Positions 12,239 through 25,100 of a stretch of 64,000 nt of DNA are shown here, one piece after another. Each line of letters starts with the position of its first letter. Position 1 is the stretch's first letter. The translations under genes were made by a program, and so were the position numbers. The stretch covers positions 27,577,501-27,641,500 of the forward strand of contig OX485805.1 of assembly GCA_950295325.1 (NCBI GenBank). The letters are read 5' to 3'. The notes under the pieces were generated by a model. It made no database searches, was not told the origin of the DNA, and was given only the letters and a program-made list of their open reading frames with translations. Source of the DNA: Polytrichum commune. Taxonomy: Eukaryota; Streptophyta; Polytrichopsida; Polytrichales; Polytrichaceae.

Positions 12239-14180
12239 CGAAATTAGCGGATCCGAACTTGTTAGTGTGCAAAACTATTTTATATAAATAATACTTATAA
12301 TCAAGTGGTCTTCTTCTCTAAGCCTGTGATGTTAAGATTTTATAGCTCAGTGTAGACACCTTTTTGTCTTGTGCCTACGCTCACATGATTTGTACGTTGT
12401 GCATGAGTATTTATGATCGCACTGAATTCGATTATGTGCTAGTGTTGATGTGGTGTTATGAGATTTTGCTATGTCTAATGATTATGTGGTTTCATTATAA
12501 TCTACCATTCATATCAGTGTAGACCTATAATTGTTATGTATCCATTCAGTTGGATTATCACTTATGAGTTTTGTGAGTCTCTAATCGGTTAGTTAATCCA
12601 ATTGATTTACTAACACGAACTTGTTGATGTGATAACATATATTCACGTATACATAACACATTGATTTGATGAGTTTTGCGGTTCCAACACAATTAATTAA
12701 ACATGGCTAGATTTATGTTGTAATTTGCGCAAAATACTTACAATTCTCATTATAGGAGGATCAACTTCATAGACTTCAAATCCAACTACGAGACAGATGA
12801 CAAAGATGTCAGTATGATCCGGTTGTCTTTACAATGACATTTCAAATAAAAGGTGAGGGAGTTGGTAAAGGTGAGAGAGTTGGTAAACTATAATTAATAA
12901 GTGTGCAAATAAAAATGTGATGTGAACAAAGCCAAATACGTATGGACTACACACCAATTGAGACAAATTTATAGAAGACAACAAACATGTGTCAATTTGG
13001 ACGATGGAGAATATAACATACTCACAATGAGAGTTTATTTATGTAAAGACATTGCGTCATAAAAGTATGTGGGTTCCAAGTATTTGGGTGCTTGGTTGGC
13101 CCAAGGTCTATATTATTTTCAAGGCCACACAAAGGTTGCGAATCTTGGTCAGTCTCCTTTTAAAGCTTGCTTTGGTCTTATTGGTCTTCACTTTTGCAAG
13201 AATTTTACATCAACGGGATGCCTTGGTCTCTTCAAGAGGGGGGGGGGGGGGGGGAGTTCAACCAAGTGCCATCATTGGTTTGGTCATGAGGGTGTTGCTC
13301 TTCTAACGGGTGTTTGGAAGCTATTAGTAGCCCATGTTGATTGACCAATTCGGTCCTTTTTAGAGGAAAAAGGGTGGGTGGTGTGATCCAAATGAAAACT
13401 CATGTGGTCTCTTCGACGGCTTGCAAAAAGAGGAATATTGTGTTGTTGCAAGTGTTGATCACGTGTGTTCTTGTGTACGAAGTGGGGCAATTGGATAGTC
13501 TACTCGGTGATGTGACATGTATAATATTATGACACAAGCTTACGCAAAATTATTTTTAAAATAACAAGGAATCTCCTCACAATTGATGTTCGATCACCAA
13601 CATTGATTGGTCATTGTACAAGTGTTCCAAGTTGAAGCAACAATAGTAGCACTGTACACACACAATGTACCTATCATGTGTTTTGCACTTCACGCCCCTA
13701 CACATTGCATTGTAGTAATTTGTGTTTTTTTGTTTTGCTTGTTTTCCCTTAGGATTGTCGATGGCTAGGTTTGAAATGTTGGCCCCACAATGCACGTTGT
13801 GTTCTTGATCCATCATCCCATTCTTGTTCTCAATGTTCTTACAATTAATGCATGTCTTTAGTGTCATGGAAGTTTTTTCATCCACCCTTTTCTAAGTTCA
13901 TTTTTTTTGTTCATTTTCCAAACAAGTATTTAAATAAATTTAAAAATTGAAGGAGTCCAACTTTTAGATTTGATTAACTCATGATGATGAATGTGAATTT
14001 AGTTAGGAAATTAATGAATAAAATCCCTAAATTTAGTAAATAAGAATGGGACCAAAGGGTTCCCAATGTCCAGATTATTCTTGGCTTCAATTAAAATAAC
14101 AAGTATTTATAAGAAACAAGAAGTAGTAACGTATCTTACAAATTTGAGGACAAATTATTACAACAAGGTTAATCACCAAG
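12239..14180. other. Intergenic; 17-G run at 13238-13254
   Basis: No recognisable gene. Overlapping open frames at 13052-13344 run through the G homopolymer and are not convincing. A minus-strand frame at 13577-13885 (102 codons, several Cys) resembles nothing I know. Confidence 0.4.
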
Positions 14181-15976
14181 AACATTAGGAGGTCTCCCCA
14201 TCCATACCACTTGAATTAAAATGCACTCAACAAAATATGTAAAGTGAAGAAAATATGGAGAATTGGACTGGAATTTAGAAAATGTAACTTTTTAGATAAA
14301 ATCTTAAATTCTCAAGCACAAGTTATGCATTGCATCAAGCAATGTCAAGTAAACCAAAAAAAAACTACAATTTAAATAACAATAGTAATCCTAGATTATG
14401 TACTTCTACAATATCAACATAAGATCGGGAGGGCTCCTGATGGTTATTAGTCTTGAATTGGCCATCATCTCTAAAGTTGCATGGATAATGATTGGATGAG
14501 TGTGGATTGGGAGAGTTCCCGGAGGCCATGTAGTCCTTGTACCTCCTATTGAATTTCATGGCTTCTATGTGGAATAAGCAAAGGACCAAGAGAGCTCTTG
14601 GTATCTAGGTAGCTCTTGGACTCTAGAGTTGCTTGACTTGTGTCTGGGCAAAACCTTGAGGTGTGGGAAGCATATGAGAACTCAAAAGGAGACGAGTTGC
14701 TTGAACCTACAAAAGAAAGAAAACAAAGATATGAGCTTGTATTAGTGTGTTGATGTAGCAAAGAAAAATCATACTACCTCCCGAATCTTCATTTGAATTA
14801 TTGCTTAGGATTGGGAGGACTCCCGATACCCGTGTTTTATTTAATGCATGGTAGAATCTAAATCCATTGTGTCTTATTTTCAAGCCTAGGACTAGGAGGT
14901 CTCCCGATGCACATGTCATACACTAGAGTCACAAAAGTTTGTAGAAGCAAAATTGACATTGGGAGGTCTCCCAATCTTTGCACTTGAGTTGGCAAATTGG
15001 TCTAATAGACATGGTTTTGTGTTGCGGGTCAAGAGGTCATACTAAATTGAACGTCTCCCACTTCAAGATTGGGAAGGTTGTTATGGGGAGTACAAACCAT
15101 GTACCTCGACATTATGGTCGAGTATTTGTTAGAGCTTTGAAGGTTGGTTATGGTCTCGACTAGCTTCTCATTGACTATCCAAAGATTGGGGATTGTAATG
15201 GCGATATGCTATATCGAATCAATAATTTGCATGAATGTTGATTAAATGCCATGTAAGATGAAAGGCACTGAAAGTGGACGTTAGGACATTCAAAAGGTTC
15301 TCCTAGCTCATCAAACATGGGAGAAGGTGCAGGAGGAGGTTAATGAGGTGAGTAAATCTTAGAATTTTTAGAAGTTGTTTGGTAAACCCATTAACATTGA
15401 GATGCCTCCTGATGTTGACTATCAAGTAAGTGTTCTTCTTGAGAATCTTATAACAAGACATTGATAAGCCCTAATGAGAACATGGGTAATGAAATGTCTA
15501 ATGTAGCATTAGGAGGCCTTCCGATGGTACAGTAGTGTGTATGTGGATTGCTTGTGTAGTACAAATTTTATTCCTGAATTTGCATTCCATGTGTATGTTG
15601 ATGAATTTGGGTATTGTGGTTGTCAACATTGATTCAAAATAGATCGGGTGTCCTCCCGATGTACTTGAAGTTGGGGAAGTTACATTGGATTTTTTGTTTT
15701 CAACTTCATTTTTTATTATTTAATCATAAGAGTTGATGATTAAAGACAACCAACACAATGAACATTGAAATTGTGCACCAAAATAGTTGCCATGCTATCT
15801 TCATTATGTATTAGAGTGAATCTTCTGAGATGCTTTCAATAAGATGTAAACAACATTTTCTTAAAAGAATCTATTGACCCTTCTATAAAACACTAGTTGA
15901 ATAAGAGGACGTCAAAGTGGTGGATTGATTTGAATATGATTCTAGTTCTTTGTCGTCCACAACACCATATTATTAG

Positions 15977-16291
15977 TTATCGTTGTAGAATTTTTGCATC
16001 CCAATCATCGTCTATATTGTTATTTTCTTCCTCTTGGAATTGGGAGTCGTCCTCATCCTCATCCTCTGCTTCATTGTCTCCATCATTTGTTTTCACCTTT
16101 GTGTCCTCATTCTCCTTGAATTGCTCAAAGAATTCCTCCAATGGATCCTTTAGAGCCTCACTTTTTGCATTTCCATGCACGTAAGCGGTTTTTTCATCTT
16201 CTCTATCAAAATTACAAACCAAATTCTTTCTCACTCCATTTTTTCCTATTTTAGGCAACATTATGAGGCCATTGAGGACCTTCCAATGCAT
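15977..16291 (-). CDS. Unrecognised open frame with acidic tail, possible transposon fragment
   Basis: A minus-strand frame of 104 codons. It begins with a basic stretch (LPKIGKNGVRKNLVCNF) and then becomes strongly acidic (EAEDEDEDDSQFQEEENNN). Such a tail is compatible with the C-terminus of a transposase or a nuclear protein, but there is no diagnostic motif. It lies inside the palindrome field and has no clear splice partners. Confidence 0.2.
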   Translation of the reverse strand: MHWKVLNGLIMLPKIGKNGVRKNLVCNFDREDEKTAYVHGNAKSEALKDPLEEFFEQFKENEDTKVKTNDGDNEAEDEDEDDSQFQEEENNNIDDDWDAKILQR

Positions 16292-18354
16292 TGGGTTGGA
16301 CCTAGTTGATAGTCATTGGATATTGTGCTACAAATTGTATGGATTGATTGGGAGGTCTCCCAATGCAAACTGCAACCTCCTCCAGACACCATTCTTCAAT
16401 TCCACCAATAATTGATGGTCTAGATGTTGTCCAACCTCTACCAAGAAAGTTATATCTACAACCATACAGTTCGGCTAGGGACAAAAAAATTCAATACATT
16501 ATGGCATTTCTATCCATGTTGACGGCTCAAAAGGTTTTCCAAGAGATACATGTCAGATTCTGCTTGTGAGTCACACTCATGAAGATATAGATGGGTATTT
16601 AACTATTTGTCCAATTAACTCAAAACAACGAACATGTTTTTTCTTGCTAACCTCATGAAAAATTTCATGGAATCATAGTTCCTTTTTTTCATTCCAAATT
16701 TGATTAAGGAGGTTGCCGATTTTAATCTTTCAGTAAAGGTTATGTGGATGAGCTTGTGGGATTGAAAGAAATGCATATTTTTAGGTTCTTCCTATACAAT
16801 GATAAATAACCTATTATACCAAAAACCCTACACTTGATTCAGAGTGGTTGCCGCGATACAATTTGGTTCATATGTGAAAGGATGATGGTCGTTGTCACGC
16901 ATTTGTTCCCAAAGGCAAACCACCCACTCTTCAAATTATGCCTCCTTGGAGGGCCATATTCTCATTGGATGTTACATGAACAAGGAATTAACTGTTGAAG
17001 ATGTTCATGATGGAAATAAGGAAGGATGTTTTTTGTGGTGGTATAAAGAAGTACATTGACATATGGAGGGACGGTTGCTTGGATAATGAAACTTACCCAG
17101 AAAAAATAGAGGATTGCATCATCAATTGGAAAGATGATGCTGAGGAATAGGATATTCCAATTCCCCCAACGCCTCGCAAGCTGCAATTCAATTTTGGCCA
17201 TCAATAGCACATTCCACGGAAAATGTAATCATTTTTTATGCAATTTAAGAGGGTATGACATTAGAATATGATTTCAAAGATCCCATATGTGAAATTGCAT
17301 GCAACAAACCTAGGGAATCCTACACCCTTTATAGAGATGTTATGTTAGGTAGTCTTTTTCTTGTCCATTTTTTGGACACTATATCTACTCCATTAGATGG
17401 GCCAATCATTCACAGTTGTGCAACTAGATAGAAACCATTCTCAGTATGGACAATTTCAAATTCGAGGTTGGGGTGGTAAATGGGAGTATCATTTGGTTGC
17501 CATGGCAATAATGAAAATAGAATGTAGTTTATGTGTGCTTTATTCCAATAGACATAAACACATATGACAAATTTGTTGTGCAAATAAGAAAATTTCAGAA
17601 GAGACACGCCCAACAAAATTTAGAACTAGCAAACACTTCCAGCTAACCAACATAGGGAAAACATCAAGAGCGCTCTTGATGAGTTTTCCTATAATTCTTC
17701 CTCTTGCACTTCATGGACATTTGGGATTACCTCTTCTTGTAAGTTGGATATTTATGTTGTCTTATTAATACATGGCAATCATCTGACAATTCCAAACTTT
17801 AATTTCTAGGTATCAATATTGGTTTTCTATTTTAATGAAGTGATGTTATGGTTGGTTTTAAAATGCGACAATGCTTAACTTTTGATCATACATTGGGAGG
17901 CCTCTCAATATTTTATTGTCCACATCTAGTCTTTTTTATTTTTTATGACATGTTATTTTCCACATTTTGTCTAAAGTTTTATGTCTTATGCCTTATGTTT
18001 ATAGATTTTTGTCTTTACCTCTCATGAATTATGTTGTAAAGTCTTTTGTCCTAAAATTTTATAGTTTAGGTTTTAATTTCTTTTAGTATATGTCCAAAAT
18101 TGTTGTACAAACTCTTTAGTTTAGTCTTCAAGGCCACATCAAGGGAAGTTGTTTTTCTCCTTGTAAATGATCTCATAGTTTTATTTATTTGAATTTTCAT
18201 TAGGTGTGATATCGGAAGATCTCCCAATGTGGCCCCGAAGGTGATATGAATGAATTCCTTTATTGACCATTGAAACCACACTAGGAGATCTCCCCATGTT
18301 ACTGTGAGATTTGCTCACAATCTACTTCAATGTGTCTTTTAATTATGGATTGGG

Positions 18355-18581
18355 AGGTTTATGCACAAAGTGAAATAATCATACTTCCATTGTAATCTCA
18401 TTTATTTAAACACTTCAACAATTGAATTATTTTTACAAAGCATCTTACTACTAGACCCTCACATATGGCACTACTGATATAAGGTTGGGTTACAACTCGT
18501 TTACAATAAGGTTTAGGTTCAAAACACACTTTATGAACCTTGCTTTTGGATCCAAGCTTGGGGTTAGGTCTCTCAAGTTAA
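18355..18581 (+). repeat. 227-bp direct repeat, left copy
   Basis: This copy and 19708-19934 share about 227 bp, from AGGTTTATGCACAAAGTG to GGTCTCTCAAGTTAA, with only scattered differences. They are in the same orientation, 1126 bp apart. Two equal direct repeats flanking about 1.1 kb could be the LTRs of a miniature (TRIM-like) retroelement or a simple segmental duplication. I found no primer-binding site to decide. Confidence 0.8.
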
Positions 18582-19707
18582 TCACAATATTATGTACTGA
18601 AATGGGGAGACCTCCCATTTCACAAGGCATGAGATCTCCCCATGTTATACGGGCTTTGTCTTCATATAATAATACATAATTATTGCTAATTCTCTTTAGC
18701 TAACTACACTTAAAGATGAATTGAAGGTACTTATTAACCATTTAGAGCCCTAAGATATTTCTAGTTTAATCCAAAATTAATTCAACATTCTACTTTTAGT
18801 CAAAAAACAATTTTCCCACTTTTGATGCCCTTTTCCTTAATTTCCCCTTTGTGAAGTCTTAGATTCAACTTACATGGTTTTTTTTGGTTAAAAAAAAATT
18901 AAAGCCCTTCATTGATCTTTACTTTCAAAGAATTTGATGTCAAATATGATAGTTCATTGTGATATTGAACTGGAGAATTCTTAAATCTCCAAATTGATAA
19001 AATCGTAATAAAAATGTATATGGTAATTGTGGAACATTGCACTTTTTTTTATAAAAAAAAAAGGTTGGTTGTGGAGAAATTTTGACAAAATTTCAATCTA
19101 CCTACTTAAGCAAGGGATTTTATTGTTAGTGATTATGCATGTGTTAAGAGGAATATAATTACCATTTTCACAAAATGAATACTTGAATCCATGGCATACA
19201 TGAACTTTTGGGACAATTTCATGTTCATGCGAGTTAGTAGCCATTGGTTGCAAAGTTAACACCATATCAATGATATATTTGGATTTTGTCTTGCATTATG
19301 TTGAATAAGGTAGGAATTGAGCCTACTCCAATATAAATTGCCAAAATATTTGCCAATGAAGGTTCTCTTCGTATTTCAAAATGATGGGCATGCCTTCTGA
19401 TCTAATCGTTTTACTAGAGTGCCTTCAAAGGTGCACTTGCACTAGGAGGAAACTCGTCCATCGCAACCATTCAGTGTAAGTTGTTCATTGCAACTCATGA
19501 TGAGAAAATGCATAAATAAATTATTATGGTTGTCAACCAGGGGTTCTTGGTTGCCAATTCTCCAAAAACCACAACAAAAAACCTCCAGTTAACAACCCAA
19601 ATGATTTCTTTATGCAATATCTCACCACGAGTTGTAATAAACATGCTGCAACATGTGGTTGTGTGTTGGACATGTTTTTTTTCTTCTAGTGTTGGCTTTG
19701 AAGACAA

Positions 19708-19934
19708 AGGTTTATGCACAAAGTGCAATAGTCATACTTCCATTGTAATCTCATTTGATTAAACACTTCAACAATTGTAGTATTTTTACAAAGCATCTTA
19801 CTACTAGACCCTCACATATGGCACTACTAATATAAGGTTGGATTACAACTTGTTCACAATAAGGTTTAGGTTCAAAACAACCTTTATGAACCTTGCTTTT
19901 GGACCCAAGCTTGAGGTTAGGTCTCTCAAGTTAA
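19708..19934 (+). repeat. 227-bp direct repeat, right copy
   Basis: Partner of 18355-18581. The DNA between them (18582-19707) contains the last two palindromes of the field and no recognisable gene. Confidence 0.8.
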
Positions 19935-20230
19935 ATGGAGCATCTCTTAAGTTGAGACTGACAAGTGTGGTGGGGAAGTGGTGCCACATGAGCTAAAGTT
20001 AGTATTTTAATATTTAGGACTCGGATCCTAGTGTAAACTCTTTAGGGTGCAAAATATCACTCTCGATCAATAAAATCCCTCAATTTCGGATATTCTTTAG
20101 TGCTATGGAAAAACCCACCCTAAGCTATATCCCATACCTTACTTCATCCACATACCTCATAATAAGTATTGGCAATGGTGTCAAGTTAATGAATCATGCA
20201 AGTCTCCCTTTGTTAGTAAAAAACAAAGTA

Positions 20231-21115
20231 CAGTCAGGACTCTATAAGTGTTACCCCTATAAGCGTTATAATTTCATATATGTTAAGAAAATTTTACTCC
20301 CCTACAAAAGCACAGTTGGTAAGCACAGTGAGTGTTATGTGTTAAGTGTTATAACATGCTCTACTCCCTTCTTTGTTAATTGCACCTCTATAAGTGTTAA
20401 TTTTGAGAAAATCAAGGTAATAATATATGAGAGCATGCATTTAAAATATGTAATCACATTTATCCCATATTCTTTGCAAACAAGTCAAATATTCTCTCTT
20501 ATTTAGAGATCCTTCCTCCTTGTGCACTTTCAAGCAATTTGGGAGAGGAGATGGCAATCAGAGAAGGTGAATGCTCATGAATACCCTTATGAACCTATCG
20601 ATGAGGAGTATTTGGATATGTATTCCTCAGAACATCAAGAAATTGATGTTGATGAGGTTATGGTTGATGTGGTAGAAGAAGTTGTAGAATTGAGTGTTGC
20701 TAAGTGTTCTCTAGAGACTTTGAAGAAATAATTTGAACAAAGACCAAATGATGCCCTATCACACATCAGGAGCATTCAAGGACTCCAGAAGGAAGTTTCA
20801 TCTCATCATTTGGAAGCTTCTCGTCAGACTACTATAGACTCTTTATTTCGATTAGTTTAGTTGGAAGAATCTCATCAAGTTACTACTATATAGATTATTT
20901 CCTTCAATTAGTTTAGTTGAATCATGTATTATCATTTGTACTTTCATTTTTTATTTTCATAAAACGTTATGTTCTTCATTTTTAGAAATTTTAAGTGTTA
21001 TTTCTATAAATGTTATTATTCATCGGTATGAATTCCATAAGTGTTACTTGTTATAATTCTATATATGTTATTTTTTTGCTACTCCCGACCGGTAACATTT
21101 ATAGAGTCCTGACTG
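20231..21115 (+). mobile_element. pogo/Tigger-like DNA transposon, non-autonomous (885 bp)
   Basis: The termini are near-exact inverted repeats: CAGTCAGGACTCTATAAGTG at 20231-20250, and its inverse ending in GAGTCCTGACTG at 21115 with one change inside. Each abuts a TA (20229-20230 and 21116-21117). CAGT...CTATAA ends with TA duplications are typical of pogo/Tigger elements; the Arabidopsis Emigrant/Lemi family is a known plant example. Subterminal CTATAAGTGTTA words recur at both ends. The interior holds a transposase tail, listed separately. Confidence 0.88.
20522..20865 (+). pseudogene. Remnant of pogo/Tigger transposase C-terminus
   Basis: The frame at 20522-20731 reads an acidic segment (PIDEEYLDMYSSEHQEIDVD, then VVEEVVELSVAKCSLETLKK). 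It meets a stop and continues in the same frame with FEQRPNDALSHIRSIQGLQ, ending in a QTTIDSLF-like motif. Jerky/Tigger transposases typically end with an acidic stretch, a short helical region and an S/T-IDSFF motif. The order here fits, although I compare from memory of the family. The catalytic DDE core is absent, so the element could not move by itself. Confidence 0.6.
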
Positions 21116-21117
21116 TA

Positions 21118-22070
21118 TTGACACTTATGTTGTTCCCATCAATGCTCGATTAGGTATGTGAAACCCGCCGCCACTTTGACTTGTCATGAACTGAAAGATT
21201 GGGTTCAGTATAGCTGCACGATATTTTTGGGTTTTCCTGAGCTTCATTCTTCATATTTATTTTGCCTTCCATTTTTGGCAAATTTGCATGGAGTTCACGT
21301 TTGGAGGCGTGCACGTTGCAGTAAGTACCTAAGTACATAAGTTAAGTTTGTTCTAGGAACTCGGACTTTCTCCTGAAATTCACCAAACTTGAAAGCACAA
21401 GTGTCACTTGCCCGTGCTTCCGCATATGGGCTGCAGCGACCAGAGTCTCGAATGGAGGTTTTTGTTTTTTTTGTTTTGGGGTTTAGGTCCAGAGGTACAT
21501 TGTCGTAACAATTTTGACGGCAAGATGTTGTGATTGATGTTCCCGAGCAAACTTTTGCGCGAAGATGGTGGTAGTAGGACGCCTAATTTAAACCTTGTGC
21601 AACCTACGTTGGAGGTTTTCCGCTACTTATCGGATTGGACGAGAACACTTTTGACCTACTTAGGCACTCGGATTCTCAAAGAAGCATATGATGAGGTGCC
21701 TGGTTTGCAAGCGAGAGGGAGGGAATCCTTGTGTCTCGCATGACTCATGTTGAGGGCACATCATCATCACGAGCGCGCGTGAAGAAGTTTTTTTTTCAAG
21801 TGTGCATGATTGCAAATTGCACACGTGTGTTTGTGTTGGTGCTTTGTGTTTATCGCTTGTGCGTGTTTGTTGACCGAAAGAAACGGAAAGAAGTTTGTTA
21901 GAAAAGAAGTGCAACCTTGCGGGATGCTCTCGGTGGCTGAATTTGCACATCATCGAATGTGAAAGCGGAGACCGATTCCACTTTTGGGTCCAGTCAGCCT
22001 ATCGAGGCATTTGACCTGTTCTTGTTGTCTTCACATTTGACTGCAAATAAATATTTTACAATATATCTTC
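21118..22070. other. Upstream flank of the metallophosphoesterase gene
   Basis: No gene is recognised. Composition becomes slightly more GC-rich towards 21.5-21.95 kb. It probably contains the promoter of the downstream gene. Confidence 0.4.
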
Positions 22071-22072
22071 AC

Positions 22073-22138
22073 TTAGGGTTTCAAGTTGTTGCTGGAGGGG
22101 AGGAGAAGGAAACCTAACAAAAAACCCACTTAGGGTTT
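22073..22138 (+). promoter_or_regulatory. Two telo-box-like motifs in the 5' leader region
   Basis: TTAGGGTTT occurs at 22073-22081 and 22130-22138, shortly before the ATG at 22178. In plants, telo-box motifs near the transcription start are common in broadly expressed genes. An AT-rich stretch (AAATAAATATTTTACAATAT, about 22046-22065) lies just upstream and could serve as the TATA region. The start site itself cannot be read from sequence. Confidence 0.45.
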
Positions 22139-22177
22139 TGGGAAATTCTTCAGCTGAAGGGCGAATTTGAGGACACC

Positions 22178-25100
22178 ATGTGTGCTGGAAACTTCAGGAG
22201 TTTGTTTTTGCTTATGATTCTGTGGAATCTGCGTGTAAATTCGGTTTTTGGGTTAAGCAAAGACTATGGTTCTCCGGACGTGGTGGAGGTGGAAAATGGG
22301 CCTCCAGGAGTGGTATGGATTGTGCAAATGTCGGACATTCATATTAGCAAATGGGTGCCTGAGCGCGGGCACGCCCTGCGAAAATCGCTCGGCCGTACAT
22401 TGAAAATCATCAACCCGGCGGTCGTTTTAGTCTCAGGGGACCTCACAGGTATGCAGATTCTCCAATGTTAATTGTGCTGATTGTCGAGTTTTTCGAGTCG
22501 AACATTGGAAGCTTTCTTGATTTCTTTCCACTGTGCATCTGGAACAGTGGCAGCATCTCACTGTCTGGGCACTGGTGTAATGGAGATGCTTTTTAAGCGT
22601 GAAAATATCATCAACTTGCAAAGAATATGCGCAATTGATCATCTCAAACAGGTGGAGTAGAGTGGAGTGGAGTGGAGTGGAGTAGTTGCAAATTTACCTA
22701 GGTTTACCTGGGTTTTATGTGAACCTTAATTTCTCTGAAATTGTTCCTTGAATTGATCAATCAATCAATCACATGCAAATGGGCGTACAGGTTCTCTCTC
22801 TATTTCATAGTGCATGTGGATGTTGAGTAGCATCTCACTGCGTGGGCATAGGCGTAACAGAGATGCTTTTGGGTGTGAATATTTTTCAACTTACATAGAA
22901 TATGCTCAATCGATAATCTAAAACAGGCAGAGTGGAGTGGTAGCAACTTCACCTAGGTTTACCTGGGTTCTATGTGAACACTAATGTCTATTAAATATGT
23001 TGAAATTTTTCAATCAACTAAGCACAAACGGGTGTTACAGCATCCTATGCGTCAAGCTCAAATTTCTTGATCAGGCTAATGAGTGTTGTAATTTGCTAAG
23101 GAGAGCTGTTGGTTTAAATTAGGGTTTAGTAACATCCACTGGAAAGGGACTCTAGTTCAACATTGTCCTGGCCATATTTCATAACATGGTAGCCATGTCC
23201 TAGTATTGTACCAACTCTTTCATTGTATTAGACGCTGCACCTATGTGTTTTCGACTGCAAAAGGTGGAAACTAAATGTTTGAAGCATGGGACGTTGAAGG
23301 TGGCATGGGTGGATCAAGTTTAAAAATATCGGTTTGTTTTGGAATGTTTTGGACGTCGTCTGGAAGAATTTGGAAGCTTACTCCACAATCAAGCACTTCC
23401 AGGGGATCTTGATACCATTGCATTGTGGAATATAGTCTCAATTAGGTTTAGGTATACCAATTTCGCAATTAAAATTTTGCTTTTAAAACATTAAGGCTTT
23501 GAAACGAACTAGAGGAGATGATCAAAGGGTTTATGCTGGACTTGGGGTTTAATCTTGGGCTAGCCAATTATAGTTAAGCACCTGCATAGCATCAATGATG
23601 CACTATTAACTGGAATTATGCTAGTGATGGACATGTCGGTCTTGTTATCAAAGCCATCAATAACCTACCAGTGAGAAAAATTCAGCAAGAAGTTTGATTG
23701 ACTTTTGGAAGTTAAGAATTTGACTTGTAATTTATGTCTTTGTAATGTATGGGTTGTATTTTCTCTTGGAGCAGATGCCAAGAACAAAGACAGGACAGCA
23801 ACACGGCAGGATGAGGATGAGTGGATTGAATATAGAGACTCCTTTCAAAAGGTGGTGGATGATAGTGGTATTCCTCAAAAGAAATTCTATGACTTGCGTG
23901 GAAATCATGACAAGTATGGTGTCCCTCTTTCCAGCCCACTTGATTACCATTCAACCTATAGTATCAGTGCTCGTATGAACCGCACGAGCCTTGTACAGAG
24001 TGTTACTGTCAAGGTCTGAAGCTCACCCTCTTCTTCTTTCCTTTCCTTCAAAACCACCATTTCCTGTTCAAGAAACTGTTTGCATTTATGGATGCACGGT
24101 GAGGTAGATGAAGCTAAAAACCTCACTTCAAATGTTGAGCATAGATATTATTATCAGATGAAAATTTCTAAATGATTGTGGTTAGAAATGGGATTCCAAC
24201 ACACCAAAGTATGTCTTTTTTGATTTTTGTATGCAAAAGTCATAAGGATTTGAAGTTTCATTGGTAGATAACCCAAAACCATCACGGGATCCTCATCTTA
24301 AGGTGTTGGACATTCTCAAAATGAAATGTGGTTATTACAGTTATCCTTCAACTCAATGGAACTTTCGGTTGGCATTTGGTTGTTTGCATACAACTTGTTT
24401 GGTAAGTGTTTGGTGCATGTTTGGAGGTAGTTTGGAGGGCTGAACAAAGTACATTCTATATATTAGTTCAGTGAGGCTCAAACTCATTCTGGCATGCCAA
24501 GAGGTGCTAAAATGACTTTGGCCCTCAATGAACCAAAATAGGTTGCTTTTCAAACACTACTTTTGAGCATGCACCAAACTGGAAAGAAAGCATTGAGATC
24601 GTATGCAAAACGACCAATGCAGAATTATAGGGGATTTTATGACAAAAAGTCCCATTGAGATAAAGGATAATTGTATTATGTAAGATTTTAAGGTGATGGC
24701 TTTAGCATGGTCTACTTTAGGTCTTTTGATATGGTGAGGAGAAATACTCGGAGTCTCATGCTCTTTACTTTCCTTCTGTCCAGGGCCGAGATGGTCGAAG
24801 ACATTTGTTTGTTGGGTTTGATGACTCCATGAAAGTTGGACTACGAGGACCTGCAAACACATTTGGTCATTTCACAGATGATATTTCTACTCAGCTTGAT
24901 TTTGAGCTCAAGCGCTGGGATAATGTCACCTCTGAGCCTACCACTAAAATTGTTTTTGGCCATTTTCCAATGTCATTCACGGTATCCACAGAAACTGGGA
25001 AACGCCCTGAAGATGTCATGGCTGCGAATGATGTGACGGCATATCTATGTGGGCACTTGCACACAAAATTTGGTCGCCGTCTTTACAAGCATCACAAGTA

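Larger units (their letters stand above)
14183..18646. repeat. Field of ~17 short GGGAG/CTCCC palindromes
   Basis: Imperfect palindromes of 18-22 bp with core ATTGGGAGGTCTCCCAATG occur near 14183, 14423, 14505, 14583, 14808, 14891, 14957, 15395, 15507, 15642, 16345, 17662, 17891, 18210, 18279, 18599 and 18627. Those at 14957 and 16345 are nearly perfect, and CATCAAGAGCGCTCTTGATG at 17662-17681 is perfect but divergent. Spacing is irregular (about 30 to 1300 bp), so this is neither a satellite nor a CRISPR array. Half-sites resemble the termini of the hAT MITEs in this window (TGATCGGGGAGA). The region could be the interior or subterminal part of a larger, decayed relative. Confidence 0.7.

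Noticed and set aside
11954-12287. Repetitive open frames on both strands (CHAPNPEL, DLVHDTIL units)
   Set aside because: They follow from the 24-bp minisatellite, whose unit is divisible by three; there is no domain, and the frames are open on both strands.
13052-13344. Overlapping open frames through the 17-G run
   Set aside because: No domain, both depend on an unstable homopolymer, and neither has splice partners.
14183-18646. CRISPR-like array of palindromic repeats
   Set aside because: Spacing is irregular from tens of bases to over 1 kb, there is no leader or cas gene, and the host is a plant.
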